A DNA stretch of 64,000 nucleotides, from assembly GCF_033063295.1 (NCBI RefSeq), contig NZ_JAWJZH010000001.1:620001-684000 (forward strand), read 5' to 3'. Positions 9,148 to 18,106 of this stretch are shown here, piece after piece; the first letter of the stretch is position 1; each line of letters begins with the position of its first letter. The DNA is from Nitrosomonas sp. Is35. Its GTDB lineage: Bacteria; Pseudomonadota; Gammaproteobacteria; Burkholderiales; Nitrosomonadaceae. The notes beneath the pieces were generated by a model that was given only the letters and a program-made list of their open reading frames with translations, was not told the DNA's origin and searched no databases. A program made the position numbers and the translations under genes.

Positions 9148-10174
9148 TTCTTATATGATCTGATTGAGGAGTGAAGTAATTCGCGCTCGCTTCAATCTCT
9201 AATAGTAATTCCGTTCTGCAAATATCGGCTTGCACATATACTGCTTGTGTGATCCCCGCTTGCTGCAAAACACTTCGCACACTTTCAAAGTGTTCGGGTA
9301 ATCGGATATATATACGCCAGAAAAGCTCATTCAAACTCAAAGAATATTGAGCATTCGTAAATTCTGCTCTGTTTTCTTTAATGATCATATTGGCTTGTGT
9401 CAGTATCGTATTCAAATTTTTCAAAGTTTCATAGGCTTGGGTTTGAATATTATTTTTGTGACGTGATTCATGGCCCACAATACTGGCAGTGCCGCTGATA
9501 AAAAGTGCTGCGCCGGCGACTTGAGGTACAAGTGTGGCGCGCGAAAAAAGAGGGGGGGCGATACCGTATTGTTCAGGATAAAAACTGGAGCTCATTTGGC
9601 GTGGATTTTCAATGTAGTACGGCTTCCGGGTAGAGGCTAAGAAAACGATCCTGAGAGTAGTATCAAAGGAGCCCAAAGCGCAAGCTGCAGGGTATCTGTT
9701 ACTGATTATCTGAGGATAATCGTCAAAGGCCTTTTTTCGGCCTATATTAAACAATCGATAACGCTCAGTCATGCCTTCAGTTTCATTGATATGGGGTACA
9801 TAATTCCATATTCGCAAAAGATGTGGAAATTGCAATGTCAAGCACAATTGCAACATTTCACGATAGGCATGTTGACTTGTTTCTTCCAAATGCTCCAATC
9901 CTAAATACTGTTCAGTTTTGATATATCCGAAAATAAATTCCCGTGTTTTGCTATACCGAATTGTTCCACGAGGAAAGGAGCATTCATGTGTTACAGGAAG
10001 CGTATCGATCAAGATCAATTCATTTAATTCAGTTTTTTTCTCTAATAAGGGTAAAGGCAGTTGCAGTATAGTACCTTGCTCAGTAGCGAATTCATGTGTA
10101 TGACTCATGCCTCCCAATACGTACTGACTTTGTTCCAGTTGCTGTGCTGATGGCGATATAATCAACGTCTCCAC
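9140..10174 (-). CDS. xanB2: chorismatase, XanB2-like (hydroxybenzoate-forming)
   Basis: A 344-residue member of the chorismatase (FkbO/Hyg5/XanB2) family, with the characteristic C-terminal YVQADICRTELLLEIEA block and an internal GTASIVGHESRH segment. XanB2 splits chorismate into pyruvate plus 3- and 4-hydroxybenzoate; 3-hydroxybenzoate is the xanthomonadin starter. Cys319 in ADICR may correspond to the cysteine associated with 3-hydroxybenzoate-forming members, but this needs an alignment. The neighbours (AMP ligase, ACP, KS, exporter) make it the likely source of the aryl head group of the pigment. Confidence 0.85.
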   Translation of the reverse strand: METLIISPSAQQLEQSQYVLGGMSHTHEFATEQGTILQLPLPLLEKKTELNELILIDTLPVTHECSFPRGTIRYSKTREFIFGYIKTEQYLGLEHLEETSQHAYREMLQLCLTLQFPHLLRIWNYVPHINETEGMTERYRLFNIGRKKAFDDYPQIISNRYPAACALGSFDTTLRIVFLASTRKPYYIENPRQMSSSFYPEQYGIAPPLFSRATLVPQVAGAALFISGTASIVGHESRHKNNIQTQAYETLKNLNTILTQANMIIKENRAEFTNAQYSLSLNELFWRIYIRLPEHFESVRSVLQQAGITQAVYVQADICRTELLLEIEASANYFTPQSDHIRNA

Positions 10175-10298
10175 GATGCACTATGCCTTTTCACAAATTC
10201 GGGAGATTTGTTTATTTTAATATCGATGAACAGAGAAGAGAATTTTATGATGTGCCACGTTGCGAAACTAATTTCAAACCACAGATTGTCTTGATGTC

Positions 10299-11648
10299 TC
10301 ACTGCACAGTGCTATCCACATCACGAATGTTATGAGTACGTCGCTTCATTGCTACCCAGGAACGTTTTAGATTAATTACAGATGATAAATAGTATATGAA
10401 TTTGAAAGCATAGAGAGACGGCCAAATTTTAGGGTTTCCGAAAATATCCCCGGATAGGACACTGAGGATACTCGCTTTTGTTTTGAGAATGGTTTTGGGA
10501 TACATAAATAATTCACGTATCATCGGGTTGGTTACTCGGTGAATAAACCAAGAAAATTCTTTGGGGCCATGCTTGATGACTTCTTGAAATTCTTTAAGTT
10601 TAGCAGGAGCTTTTGTGGGTTCTTTTAGAACAGTTTCAACGACTTCTGCCCCTTTGAAAGCGCTATTCATTGCCAACATAACGCCTGATGAAAAGACTGG
10701 ATCGACAAATGCGTAGGCATCGCCAATCATAATAAATTGTTTGCCGTGGGATATCGTGCTTGAGTAAGAGTAATTGCCCGTTGCATATGTCTCAGATACA
10801 AGTTTCGCATGCTTCATGCGTTCAGCCAATTGTGGACTTAAGTTAATGGTATCCCAAAAAAAATCATCTAGAGGTTTTTTACGGGAGTGCAGGTAATACG
10901 GCCAGCATACCGCACCTACACTAGTTGTGCCATCCGCTAAGGGAATAAACCAGAACCAGCCATGTTCAAACCAAAAAATGGAAATATACCCCTCCTTGTC
11001 TCCGGGTAACCGAGTGGCCTGATGGAAATGTCCAAAAATTGCGGAACTACTATGTTTTTTGTCTTTTTGTTTAGTTTTGTATTTATTGGCTAGAAACGTA
11101 TCGCGTCCAGAAGCATCCACTATAAATTTAGCTTCAAAAGTAATTGCTCGTCCAGTTTCCATTTCTGCATAGACATGGACTGGTGCAATATTTTTATCAT
11201 CGATCTGAACATCCCGAACACGACACTTTTCTATGGTATGTACACCGTTTTTTGCCGCGTTACGAAATAATATTTCATCAAATTCAGATCGCCTGACCTG
11301 ATAAGCCCACGATAGATCCTTATTCCAACTATCTGAAAATTCTATCAGAGAAACATGCTCATGTTCGGGTGAGTTAAATTCTATACCGAGTTTTAGCAGG
11401 CCAATTTTTTTTATTTCTTCGGCAACGCCCAATCGTTCCAGTAGAGGCATATTAGCGGGCAGAAGCGATTCACCAATATGAAATCTCGGGTGTTCTTCTT
11501 TTTCCAGCATAATGACGTCGAAGCCCTTCTTGGCCAACAATGCGGCGCATGCTGATCCAGCAGGACCGCCGCCTACTACGAGTACATCGCATTGTGTAAA
11601 TGCGGATTCCTTCGGTGTAGGCATGATTTCTGGCGCGATATTGTTCAT
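10299..11648 (-). CDS. FAD-dependent halogenase-family oxidoreductase 1
   Basis: A 449-residue flavoprotein. It has an N-terminal GxGxxG dinucleotide-binding motif (VVGGGPAGSA), FHIGESLLP, the halogenase signature WxWxIP as WFWFIP, and DPVFSSGVMLAMNS, which binds the flavin in this superfamily. These match the flavin-dependent halogenase / geranylgeranyl-reductase-like branch. Xanthomonadins are brominated, so a ring or polyene halogenase is plausible. It could instead be a non-halogenating dehydrogenase or hydroxylase of the same fold. It is transcribed alone, about 125 bp upstream of the chorismatase. Confidence 0.8.
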   Translation of the reverse strand: MNNIAPEIMPTPKESAFTQCDVLVVGGGPAGSACAALLAKKGFDVIMLEKEEHPRFHIGESLLPANMPLLERLGVAEEIKKIGLLKLGIEFNSPEHEHVSLIEFSDSWNKDLSWAYQVRRSEFDEILFRNAAKNGVHTIEKCRVRDVQIDDKNIAPVHVYAEMETGRAITFEAKFIVDASGRDTFLANKYKTKQKDKKHSSSAIFGHFHQATRLPGDKEGYISIFWFEHGWFWFIPLADGTTSVGAVCWPYYLHSRKKPLDDFFWDTINLSPQLAERMKHAKLVSETYATGNYSYSSTISHGKQFIMIGDAYAFVDPVFSSGVMLAMNSAFKGAEVVETVLKEPTKAPAKLKEFQEVIKHGPKEFSWFIHRVTNPMIRELFMYPKTILKTKASILSVLSGDIFGNPKIWPSLYAFKFIYYLSSVINLKRSWVAMKRRTHNIRDVDSTVQ

Positions 11649-11879
11649 CTCCGACTAAATAATCCTTATGTTAATGACGCAGAAGAAAACATTTTTTACC
11701 GATCCGAAATATACCGGATGTTAAATATTTTTTCAAACCTACCACTGACTGACCTGGCCTTACGAATCCGAACAGTTTAGTTAGGAGAAAATAGCTTAAT
11801 GACTGTAGTCTCCTCGCATTTTTGATCTAATCAAACGTAGAAATATTGGGATTTTGCCATAGTGAGTTGGTGACCTAGT

Positions 11880-12290
11880 CAGGCTGCCTGGCTGTGGATA
11901 TATCGGATGGTCTGCTTTTGGCCGCTGCCCATTCGGTGAACAACTGTGAGACCAGTTTCGGTCCAGTGTTCAGCCATATGGTATCGGGAACATCATAGCG
12001 ACCGAGCAGGCGATTAACACCCGATCAACCGTGCTGAAGGAATCGATGTGCCGTAGGCACTCTCGGTTTGCTTCATCTATCACATTCAACGTTCGGAGCC
12101 GTCTGCCACAGTATAAGATGTCATGCATGAGATCAGTGCTCAGCAGCAATTCGGTGCGTTGGTCAGCTCCAGCGCTCATGGCAGGTCACGATGGCATTAA
12201 GCGCATCAATCACTTCGGCATCTCATTTCGATGCCAGTGCTGTCCTTTTGTAGTGTGCCGCTCGCGATAGGTCGGCATTCAGTGATTTCG
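11880..12290 (-). pseudogene. decayed IS3-family transposase fragment (integrase core)
   Basis: Reading the minus strand gives DLMHDILYCGRRLRTLNVID, matching the D(F)xHDxLxxGRxxRxLNVxD block of IS3-family OrfB. After a frameshift comes LNTGPKLVSQLFTEWAA, matching the DNGPEF...TDWA block (with N for the catalytic D), and then an eroded QPG segment. Internal stops and at least one frameshift show it is not functional. No terminal repeats were recognised. The 11649-12378 gap between the halogenase and ligase genes is otherwise without genes. Confidence 0.75.
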
Positions 12291-12378
12291 TAGAATAATA
12301 CGCAGGAAAAAACGCATTAACGTTTCGGGTAGATATGGATTTTAGAAATGACTGAAGAGTTGTATTTTTTAATCAAAA

Positions 12379-13818
12379 CTAATATCTAACTAATTTTTGA
12401 CTATATGTCATTGGCAGTGATTCGACAAAATCTATCTTTTGCGGAATCTTATGAGGAGAAAGATAATCTCGGCAAAAAGTTATCAATTCCTCTACATCAA
12501 TTTTTTTTTCGCCATTATACAAGACGACCTCTGCTTGAACATATTCACCCAGAAGATTATGCATACAGCCGCTTATCCGACAAAGTTTTATAGCAGGGTG
12601 CTGATTTAGAACCGCCTCCACTTCTTCTGGGAACACTTTATTACCCGCAACATTAATCATATTTTTCTTTCTTCCTGCTATGCGTATCAGTCCATCGATG
12701 TCCATAGAAGCAAGATCCCCCGTGTGAAACCAACCGTTTCTTAGAATATCTTCTCGGCTGCAGGGAGGATCAAGATAACCATCCAGCATGCCGGGGCCGC
12801 GTATTACTAGATTTCCTGTTTTTTCAGAAGGCAGAATACTGCCTTGATCGTTGATTATCTGTGCCTGGTAATCTGGAAGGACATAGCCTATAGCATCAGG
12901 GTATTCTTTATTTCTTTTAAAATTGAGGATGGGAAGTCCAATTTCGATGATGCCATAAGCTTGACTGACGGGAATATCAAATCGATTTGAAAACATCTGG
13001 CATTGTGCTCCAGCAATAGAAACGGATGTGGAAATGACATATTTAAGAGAAGGCATTTTTCGTCCACTTTGATCATTGATCAATAGACGTATGTGCAAGG
13101 GTGAACAATATAGTAGAGTTGCCTTATGGCGGTTGCTGTTTTCAATAATGGTATCCGCCATGAAGTTTTTACAAATGACTATACTACTTCCATAGCGCAG
13201 ATAAAGAATAATTGTTACTACAAAATGATAAGCCATTGAAAGAACCCAGGTAATAGTATCCGCTGGTCCGAGCTGGAGTACTCGATTGGCTGACTCAGTG
13301 CGTTCTGCGATGCTTTCATGAGAAAGAATGGCACCTTTGGAAATACTTGTGGTGCCGGAAGTGAAACGAACGAAGGCGGGGTTTTTGACATGCGCTGCAA
13401 AGGGGATTCGCTTATTAGCATTATTGAAGAAGAATAAACGCCAATCCTGGTAAGTAAGTTTTATTAAGTCCGGTGTATTATCAAAATGTGCTTTACTAGT
13501 GTGATCAGCCAATATTGCATGTAAGCCCGTGGTCTTGACTATTTCATGAACTTCGTCAGTTGTAATCTCATTGGAAAGCGGGATGACTACAGCCCCACAC
13601 TCCATCACAGCAAAGCATTGCGCTATAAAATAGCGACTGTTTTTGCCCATCACGGCCACGCCAAGATGAGGTGCTATATTAAGAGCTTTCAAATTTGCTG
13701 CAATTTGTCTAACTAAGGCTTCCAATTCTGCATACTTCACCATGCCCCATTCGTCGACTATTGCTGTATTGTTCGGCCAACGGCGTGCGGATTGGTAAAG
13801 AAAATCCGGTATTTTCAT
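12379..13818 (-). CDS. AMP-dependent acyl/aryl ligase
   Basis: A 479-residue ANL-superfamily adenylating enzyme with the P-loop RFTSGTTSISKG, AYGIIEIG (A5), GWFHTGD (A7), the hinge region GRKKNMINVAGNKVFPEEVE (A8), and Lys in PMTYSQKLVRY (A10). It would activate a carboxylic acid as the adenylate and load it on a thiol. The ACP gene of the same strand (16387-16650) and the chorismatase make hydroxybenzoate-to-ACP loading the leading hypothesis, as for XanA2 in Xanthomonas. The acid is not determinable from sequence. Twelve bases separate it from the upstream FAD enzyme gene. Confidence 0.85.
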   Translation of the reverse strand: MKIPDFLYQSARRWPNNTAIVDEWGMVKYAELEALVRQIAANLKALNIAPHLGVAVMGKNSRYFIAQCFAVMECGAVVIPLSNEITTDEVHEIVKTTGLHAILADHTSKAHFDNTPDLIKLTYQDWRLFFFNNANKRIPFAAHVKNPAFVRFTSGTTSISKGAILSHESIAERTESANRVLQLGPADTITWVLSMAYHFVVTIILYLRYGSSIVICKNFMADTIIENSNRHKATLLYCSPLHIRLLINDQSGRKMPSLKYVISTSVSIAGAQCQMFSNRFDIPVSQAYGIIEIGLPILNFKRNKEYPDAIGYVLPDYQAQIINDQGSILPSEKTGNLVIRGPGMLDGYLDPPCSREDILRNGWFHTGDLASMDIDGLIRIAGRKKNMINVAGNKVFPEEVEAVLNQHPAIKLCRISGCMHNLLGEYVQAEVVLYNGEKKIDVEELITFCRDYLSPHKIPQKIDFVESLPMTYSQKLVRY

Positions 13819-13830
13819 AATGATTTTTGT

Positions 13831-15126
13831 TCAAAAAAAGAGCAATCGTTGAACAGTCGCTATGGTTGTTTCATAACTTTCATTATTAATAACACCTGCT
13901 GCTAGATGACCTGCCGCATATCCTGTCGCCAAACAAGTTCCGATAACTCTGGCACTGGCAAGCGCTTCTTCAGAAGCCGAGATGTTCCTGCCAGCAAACA
14001 ATAGGTTTTTTATAGTGGCTGATTGTAGTGCCCTTCCCGGTATGTCGTAGTGATCATTTAAAGCGAAGTACTCCAGATGAAGTTTTTTTCCTGGTACCCA
14101 TAACTCAATGGGCCAAGTCCCCCGAGCTACAGCATCCTGCACTTTTTGGCAATTTATGACATCTTCTTTTTGTAGAGCGATCTTTCCGACATTACGTGGT
14201 CCGGTGCGGATGCCCACTTCGGGAGCTATCATTGACAGCACAGCATTCTTGAATAAATTGTTGTGAGTTTTTAAATAATCCACAATTTCAGTCACTGCTT
14301 TTCTCGCAAATAACTGCAATCGAGTAATCTCGGATAGATCATTCCCTACTTCTAAAGGGAGTCCTAGCTTGAAAACAGCCCGACTAAATTTCAGGCTGCC
14401 AGGAATTATCGACAACATTTCATAGTGTTTTGGGTACAACCCATCTTCGATACCTTTTCGGATGCTGCGTAAAAGACTAAGACTGAGCTTTTGCTCATCA
14501 TTTGTTGCAATACCCGCCATAATAAAAGTTTGCGCTGCGGCTTGATATTTTTCGTTTTCGACAGTATCCACACCAGCAAAACGTGAAACGACGGATTCGC
14601 CGGCCGAGTCTATCACGACTTTGGGTTGAAAGGTAATAGGTCGATTATGGATGATTGCGCTGACTTTATGAATGCGCTGATTATCTTTTTCAATTTGTAT
14701 TAAATGCGCATGAAGGTAAAGCGTTATATTTTTTTGTTGCACAATCTCATCACAAAGTCGAATAAACGCGAAGTGATCGTAAGGCAAAAAGCGAAGACCG
14801 TTTTTATAAAAAAAAGGGTAGGAACTGCTTAAAACCTGGAGTTTCTCAGCAAAGATGTGAGGGAAACCGCCGACCGCATACCTAACAACGGGATCGTCAT
14901 TACGGTAATAAAGCCCACAGATCGTACTTACATAAGCAGCAGTTGCTTTACCTCCGAGAGTGGCGTTTTTTTCTAATAATACGACATCTGCTCCTGTCTC
15001 TGCTGCTCCTACCGCTGCCGCAATACCTGCTGAGCCGCCACCGATGATAAGGATATCGGGGTGAGCTATATTGCTATGAGTAAGAAGCTGTTCACTCAAG
15101 AAGATTTTTCCGTAAAGATGACTCAA
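13831..15126 (-). CDS. FAD-dependent oxidoreductase (FAD_oxidored type)
   Basis: A 431-residue flavoprotein with N-terminal ILIIGGGSAGIAAA and VVLLEKNATLGGKAT, then YVSTICGLYY. Near the C-terminus, LLFAGRNISASEEALASARVIGTC is the typical FAD-contacting end of this family. No ATG is available: TTG at 15126 (35-bp overlap with the upstream gene) or TTG at 15099, which overlaps its stop, are the candidates. It lies between the AMP ligase and the HxxxD acyltransferase in one operon and may oxidise a carrier-bound intermediate. The reaction is unknown. Confidence 0.75.
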   Translation of the reverse strand: MSHLYGKIFLSEQLLTHSNIAHPDILIIGGGSAGIAAAVGAAETGADVVLLEKNATLGGKATAAYVSTICGLYYRNDDPVVRYAVGGFPHIFAEKLQVLSSSYPFFYKNGLRFLPYDHFAFIRLCDEIVQQKNITLYLHAHLIQIEKDNQRIHKVSAIIHNRPITFQPKVVIDSAGESVVSRFAGVDTVENEKYQAAAQTFIMAGIATNDEQKLSLSLLRSIRKGIEDGLYPKHYEMLSIIPGSLKFSRAVFKLGLPLEVGNDLSEITRLQLFARKAVTEIVDYLKTHNNLFKNAVLSMIAPEVGIRTGPRNVGKIALQKEDVINCQKVQDAVARGTWPIELWVPGKKLHLEYFALNDHYDIPGRALQSATIKNLLFAGRNISASEEALASARVIGTCLATGYAAGHLAAGVINNESYETTIATVQRLLFF

Positions 15127-16390
15127 ACCAGGAAATATCTTCCTTGCTCACAGTGGTTTCGGTATAGGCAATAATGGCGTGAAGCTTCTGCTGGAAATCC
15201 ATGAAGATAATGGTAAAACCTGGGTGGCTGCTATTGGGAGGATAATGAATGGCATTACTGACGGGTAACCCGCAGAAGATGTTAAAATCATCCAGCGTTT
15301 TGCCGGTATCGGAAAAAAAGAAACTGGCCAGCGCGCCGTGGGTGGGAGATTTGACAATTTTTTCATATAACCACAGCGGGAGCCTCAGCAACAAATCCAT
15401 CATAATACTAAAACTGGCTGGAATGTCTTTGCGCATTTGGTCGATCATTTGTTGCTGGATAACAGCAACGGTTTTTTGCAGAGCTTCCAGGTGCTGAGGG
15501 AAAAGCCGGTAAAACAAATACGATAGGTGATTTCCGACGACTGGGCCGAAGGCGCCTTTTTTTCTGTTATTGTGAGGAACAGGCACCCAAATCGCGGTGA
15601 CCGTCTTTCCCTTGCGTTTAAGCAAATCACTAAAGCTGTGCATGCACGCCGCAAGCAAAAACGGACTTCTCCCGAATCGGGCGCCGTAATGTTTACAGTG
15701 GACAGCGATTTGCTCAGTTTCTGCTTCAGAGAAATACAGTGTGTGATAGGAATTGGCTTGCCGGCTGCCGCTTTTTCCCAAAAAAGAAATCGGCATGGGT
15801 TTTTTTTCAAAAAAAATGAAATCCCTGGTTTTCTGCGTTTGCTTCAATTGCTCAATGAGAGTGAAGGGTGAATTCTTTGAGGCAAATAGCTGTATTGGTT
15901 GATCACCAAGAGCATTTCCTAAATAACGCACTAAAAATTCTGCGCCCTGAGCATCCATTAACAGGTGGCTCCAAGTGAGCAACAGAGTCGTGTGGCCGTG
16001 TTCACGGGAAATCAAATCAACTTGAAAGGGAGGGTCGTCACGGGGTTGGATATCCTTCGCGAAAAGCTCATTGAGGATGCCGTCATCCTTTTGGGGCACC
16101 TCAAACTTTTCGATCGGAATGGGGTGCGACGACGGTATCCGTATCCATTCAGGCAACTGGAGTGGCCACTGTTTTTTTAACCGCAGAGAATGTAACCAGC
16201 AGAAAATCGGATCGCCGTTGAGGGTTTGTTTCAATCGGTCAATATCCAATGGTCCTTCTACGGTCACCGCAAAACGGCCGACGTTGCCCTGCAGCCCATA
16301 CCGGCGATGGTGTCTGTCGAGCAACAGCTGGAAATAATCCGAGCCGCTCAGTAACAGCGTGTCGGGCCATCCTGATTCATCGGGATTCAT
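15092..16390 (-). CDS. HxxxD acyltransferase, condensation/CAT-like fold
   Basis: A 432-residue protein whose WSHLLMDAQGAEF segment (about residue 140) fits the HxxxD active site of the condensation-domain / chloramphenicol-acetyltransferase superfamily. A PVGN-like segment (GPVVGNHLSYLFYRL) further along also fits. It is encoded with a 4-bp ATGA overlap after the ACP gene, so it probably acts on the ACP-bound acyl group, transferring it to an amine or hydroxyl acceptor. This is a stand-alone domain, not part of an NRPS. The substrate is unknown. Confidence 0.7.
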   Translation of the reverse strand: MNPDESGWPDTLLLSGSDYFQLLLDRHHRRYGLQGNVGRFAVTVEGPLDIDRLKQTLNGDPIFCWLHSLRLKKQWPLQLPEWIRIPSSHPIPIEKFEVPQKDDGILNELFAKDIQPRDDPPFQVDLISREHGHTTLLLTWSHLLMDAQGAEFLVRYLGNALGDQPIQLFASKNSPFTLIEQLKQTQKTRDFIFFEKKPMPISFLGKSGSRQANSYHTLYFSEAETEQIAVHCKHYGARFGRSPFLLAACMHSFSDLLKRKGKTVTAIWVPVPHNNRKKGAFGPVVGNHLSYLFYRLFPQHLEALQKTVAVIQQQMIDQMRKDIPASFSIMMDLLLRLPLWLYEKIVKSPTHGALASFFFSDTGKTLDDFNIFCGLPVSNAIHYPPNSSHPGFTIIFMDFQQKLHAIIAYTETTVSKEDISWFESSLRKNLLE

Positions 16391-16650
16391 GAAAGCTTTT
16401 GGTGGACGTAATTTGCCAGTGTTTCTGAAGAACAGATATTTTCTTGACTGAGCGCCTCGTCAGAGAGTTGCAAGTGGTATTGCCGCTCTACGAAAAGAAT
16501 TATCTCGATCAATGAAAACGAATCGAGACCCAAATGCTCCAAAGGAGTTGCCGGTGTGACTTCAGTGCCACTCGCCACGAGATGACTGCGAATGAAAAAA
16601 CAGATGTTTTCAGCGATCTCGGAGGAAGAAATTGGGGTTATCATGCGCAA
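16387..16650 (-). CDS. acyl carrier protein
   Basis: An 87-residue acidic helical protein with the phosphopantetheine attachment motif GLDSFSLIEI (Ser44). It is preceded by TPLEHL, and its length is usual for free ACPs. It is the first gene of the operon ACP, HxxxD acyltransferase, FAD oxidoreductase, AMP ligase, linked by overlaps of 4 bp and about 35 bp. It probably carries the aryl starter or the growing polyene. Other ACPs usually present in such clusters may lie left of the window. Confidence 0.9.
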   Translation of the reverse strand: MRMITPISSSEIAENICFFIRSHLVASGTEVTPATPLEHLGLDSFSLIEIILFVERQYHLQLSDEALSQENICSSETLANYVHQKLS

Positions 16651-16868
16651 CGCAGGATGGTTGAGTGTTGGGTTGATTGGGGAATAATCAGATGCATTGT
16701 TCAGTCCCTTGGTCCCTTGAGAATCAATTTATTATTAACTATTTGTGTGAAGGGCATGATTTTTCATGGATTCATTCGTTAACTTTCACACAACTCATTA
16801 ATGTTCATTAGCTTAAAACCGCATCCGATGTGCTAGTAATGATTGTTATTATATCAAAGCGAAATTCT

Positions 16869-17147
16869 CTAATGACGGTCATTTTTATGGTTAATTAGCA
16901 GGTTGGCAAGGGTATATATGCCAAGTTGATGACATACAATGACAAGTGCTTGATAGATGCGGCGCGCGGATGGATTGGACAGTGAATCTCGAGGGTATAT
17001 TCGGAACCTGTAAAAAAGATGGCGAAATTCGGTGAAGAAAAGCGAAGCCAATTCATTAGGAATTTCCCAAACATAACAGGAAAAACCGCCCGGCTTCCAC
17101 TCAGCCAGGCGCTCGATAAAATCGGGCATCTGCCTCAAAAGGCTCAT
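16869..17147 (-). CDS. small hypothetical protein (92 residues), doubtful
   Basis: An open frame of 92 codons between the ACP and lipoprotein genes on the same strand. The product is rich in aromatic residues and has a possible amphipathic C-terminal half (YQALVIVCHQLGIYTLANLL). No family is recognised, no clear ribosome binding site precedes the ATG, and a stop codon sits directly upstream in frame. It may be a small cluster protein, a gene remnant or a chance frame. The rest of 16651-17226 shows nothing recognisable. Confidence 0.3.
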   Translation of the reverse strand: MSLLRQMPDFIERLAEWKPGGFSCYVWEIPNELASLFFTEFRHLFYRFRIYPRDSLSNPSARRIYQALVIVCHQLGIYTLANLLINHKNDRH

Positions 17148-17226
17148 TCATTATTCGTCGAGTATTCAAGGCGATCAGGATTCATTCAGACCGTCATTCG
17201 CTGTTTTTTCCGCGTCAAATTACCGG

Positions 17227-17838
17227 TTATTTTGTGTATACGATAAGATTTTTGGTGACTGGATCGGTGATGATGTCCTTGACCTGACCCTTTTCATTCC
17301 ATAGCAATTGATATTCACTGAAGCTGTCAATCCACATCCGCCATAATGGCGCATCCATAGTTGGATTTTCATCCGTTAAGGGATAACCAACTGACATGAT
17401 GACCTGCTCCTTGGTCATGCCATTCATTACTTTGCCAAGTTTAATGGCGTTCTGTATTTCCTTTGGAAAGGTCGCCAGTTTGATGTTAGGGTCTTCCGGG
17501 ACAATAATTCGTCTTACATATTGCTCAAGCGACAGGGATTTGCGCGTGTAATCTTGACCCAGGCGTATCGGCTTGCCGCCCAGATTTAAATGAGCGCGGT
17601 TTCGCCCATACTCGGTCACTGAAGCGGGAGTTCCTAGCGGAATCATGTCCCATTTGGCATACGTCAGCTCACTTATCCAGTCTCCGCCACCTTCATTGCG
17701 TAAGTTGCAACAGGTATACCCGGAGATAAGTGGAGCAGTTTCGTTGGTACTGCCTGGAGTCCCGATTGAGCTGCATCCCGTTATCAACACACAGCTGAGC
17801 ACCAATATGACGATAAAGCCAAGGTTCTTAATTTTCAT
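17227..17838 (-). CDS. lipoprotein with OmlA/BamE-like C-terminal region
   Basis: A 203-residue lipoprotein precursor: a basic start, a hydrophobic core and the lipobox LITGC with lipidated Cys22. The C-terminal part (NGMTKEQVIMSVGYPL ... WRMWIDSF ... WNEKGQVKDI) resembles the SmpA/OmlA fold found in BamE and related outer-membrane lipoproteins. A good ribosome site (AGGGGA) lies 6-7 bases before ATG 17838. A direct role in pigment chemistry is unlikely; it might help localise the pigment or stabilise the envelope. That role is speculation from location. Confidence 0.75.
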   Translation of the reverse strand: MKIKNLGFIVILVLSCVLITGCSSIGTPGSTNETAPLISGYTCCNLRNEGGGDWISELTYAKWDMIPLGTPASVTEYGRNRAHLNLGGKPIRLGQDYTRKSLSLEQYVRRIIVPEDPNIKLATFPKEIQNAIKLGKVMNGMTKEQVIMSVGYPLTDENPTMDAPLWRMWIDSFSEYQLLWNEKGQVKDIITDPVTKNLIVYTK

Positions 17839-17844
17839 TTATAT
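17833..17844 (-). promoter_or_regulatory. ribosome binding site region of the lipoprotein gene
   Basis: On the minus strand an AGGGGA purine run is followed by a short A/T spacer and ATG at 17838. It is one of the clearest Shine-Dalgarno sequences in the A/T-rich left part and supports that start. Only the start codon side of the element is included in the interval. Confidence 0.4.
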
Positions 17845-18106
17845 TCCCCTTTGATTTTTTTGAACGATCAATGTGCGGCATAAGCGTTTTGTTTATAGTA
17901 GAGATTTAACCCAATCTGATGATTTCTAAGGTAAGGCGTACTCAGTTTTGCAGCCGCAATGGAAAAAATTCCCAATAAACAAGGCTATACATAGTTTGAT
18001 CATGGCATGGAAAATCATTGGGCTTGGTTTCAAGAAGATTCCGCAGAATACTAGACCTCGACATCAAAAATTGTGTCATTCGAATAACATGAACAATGTG
18101 CTCACT

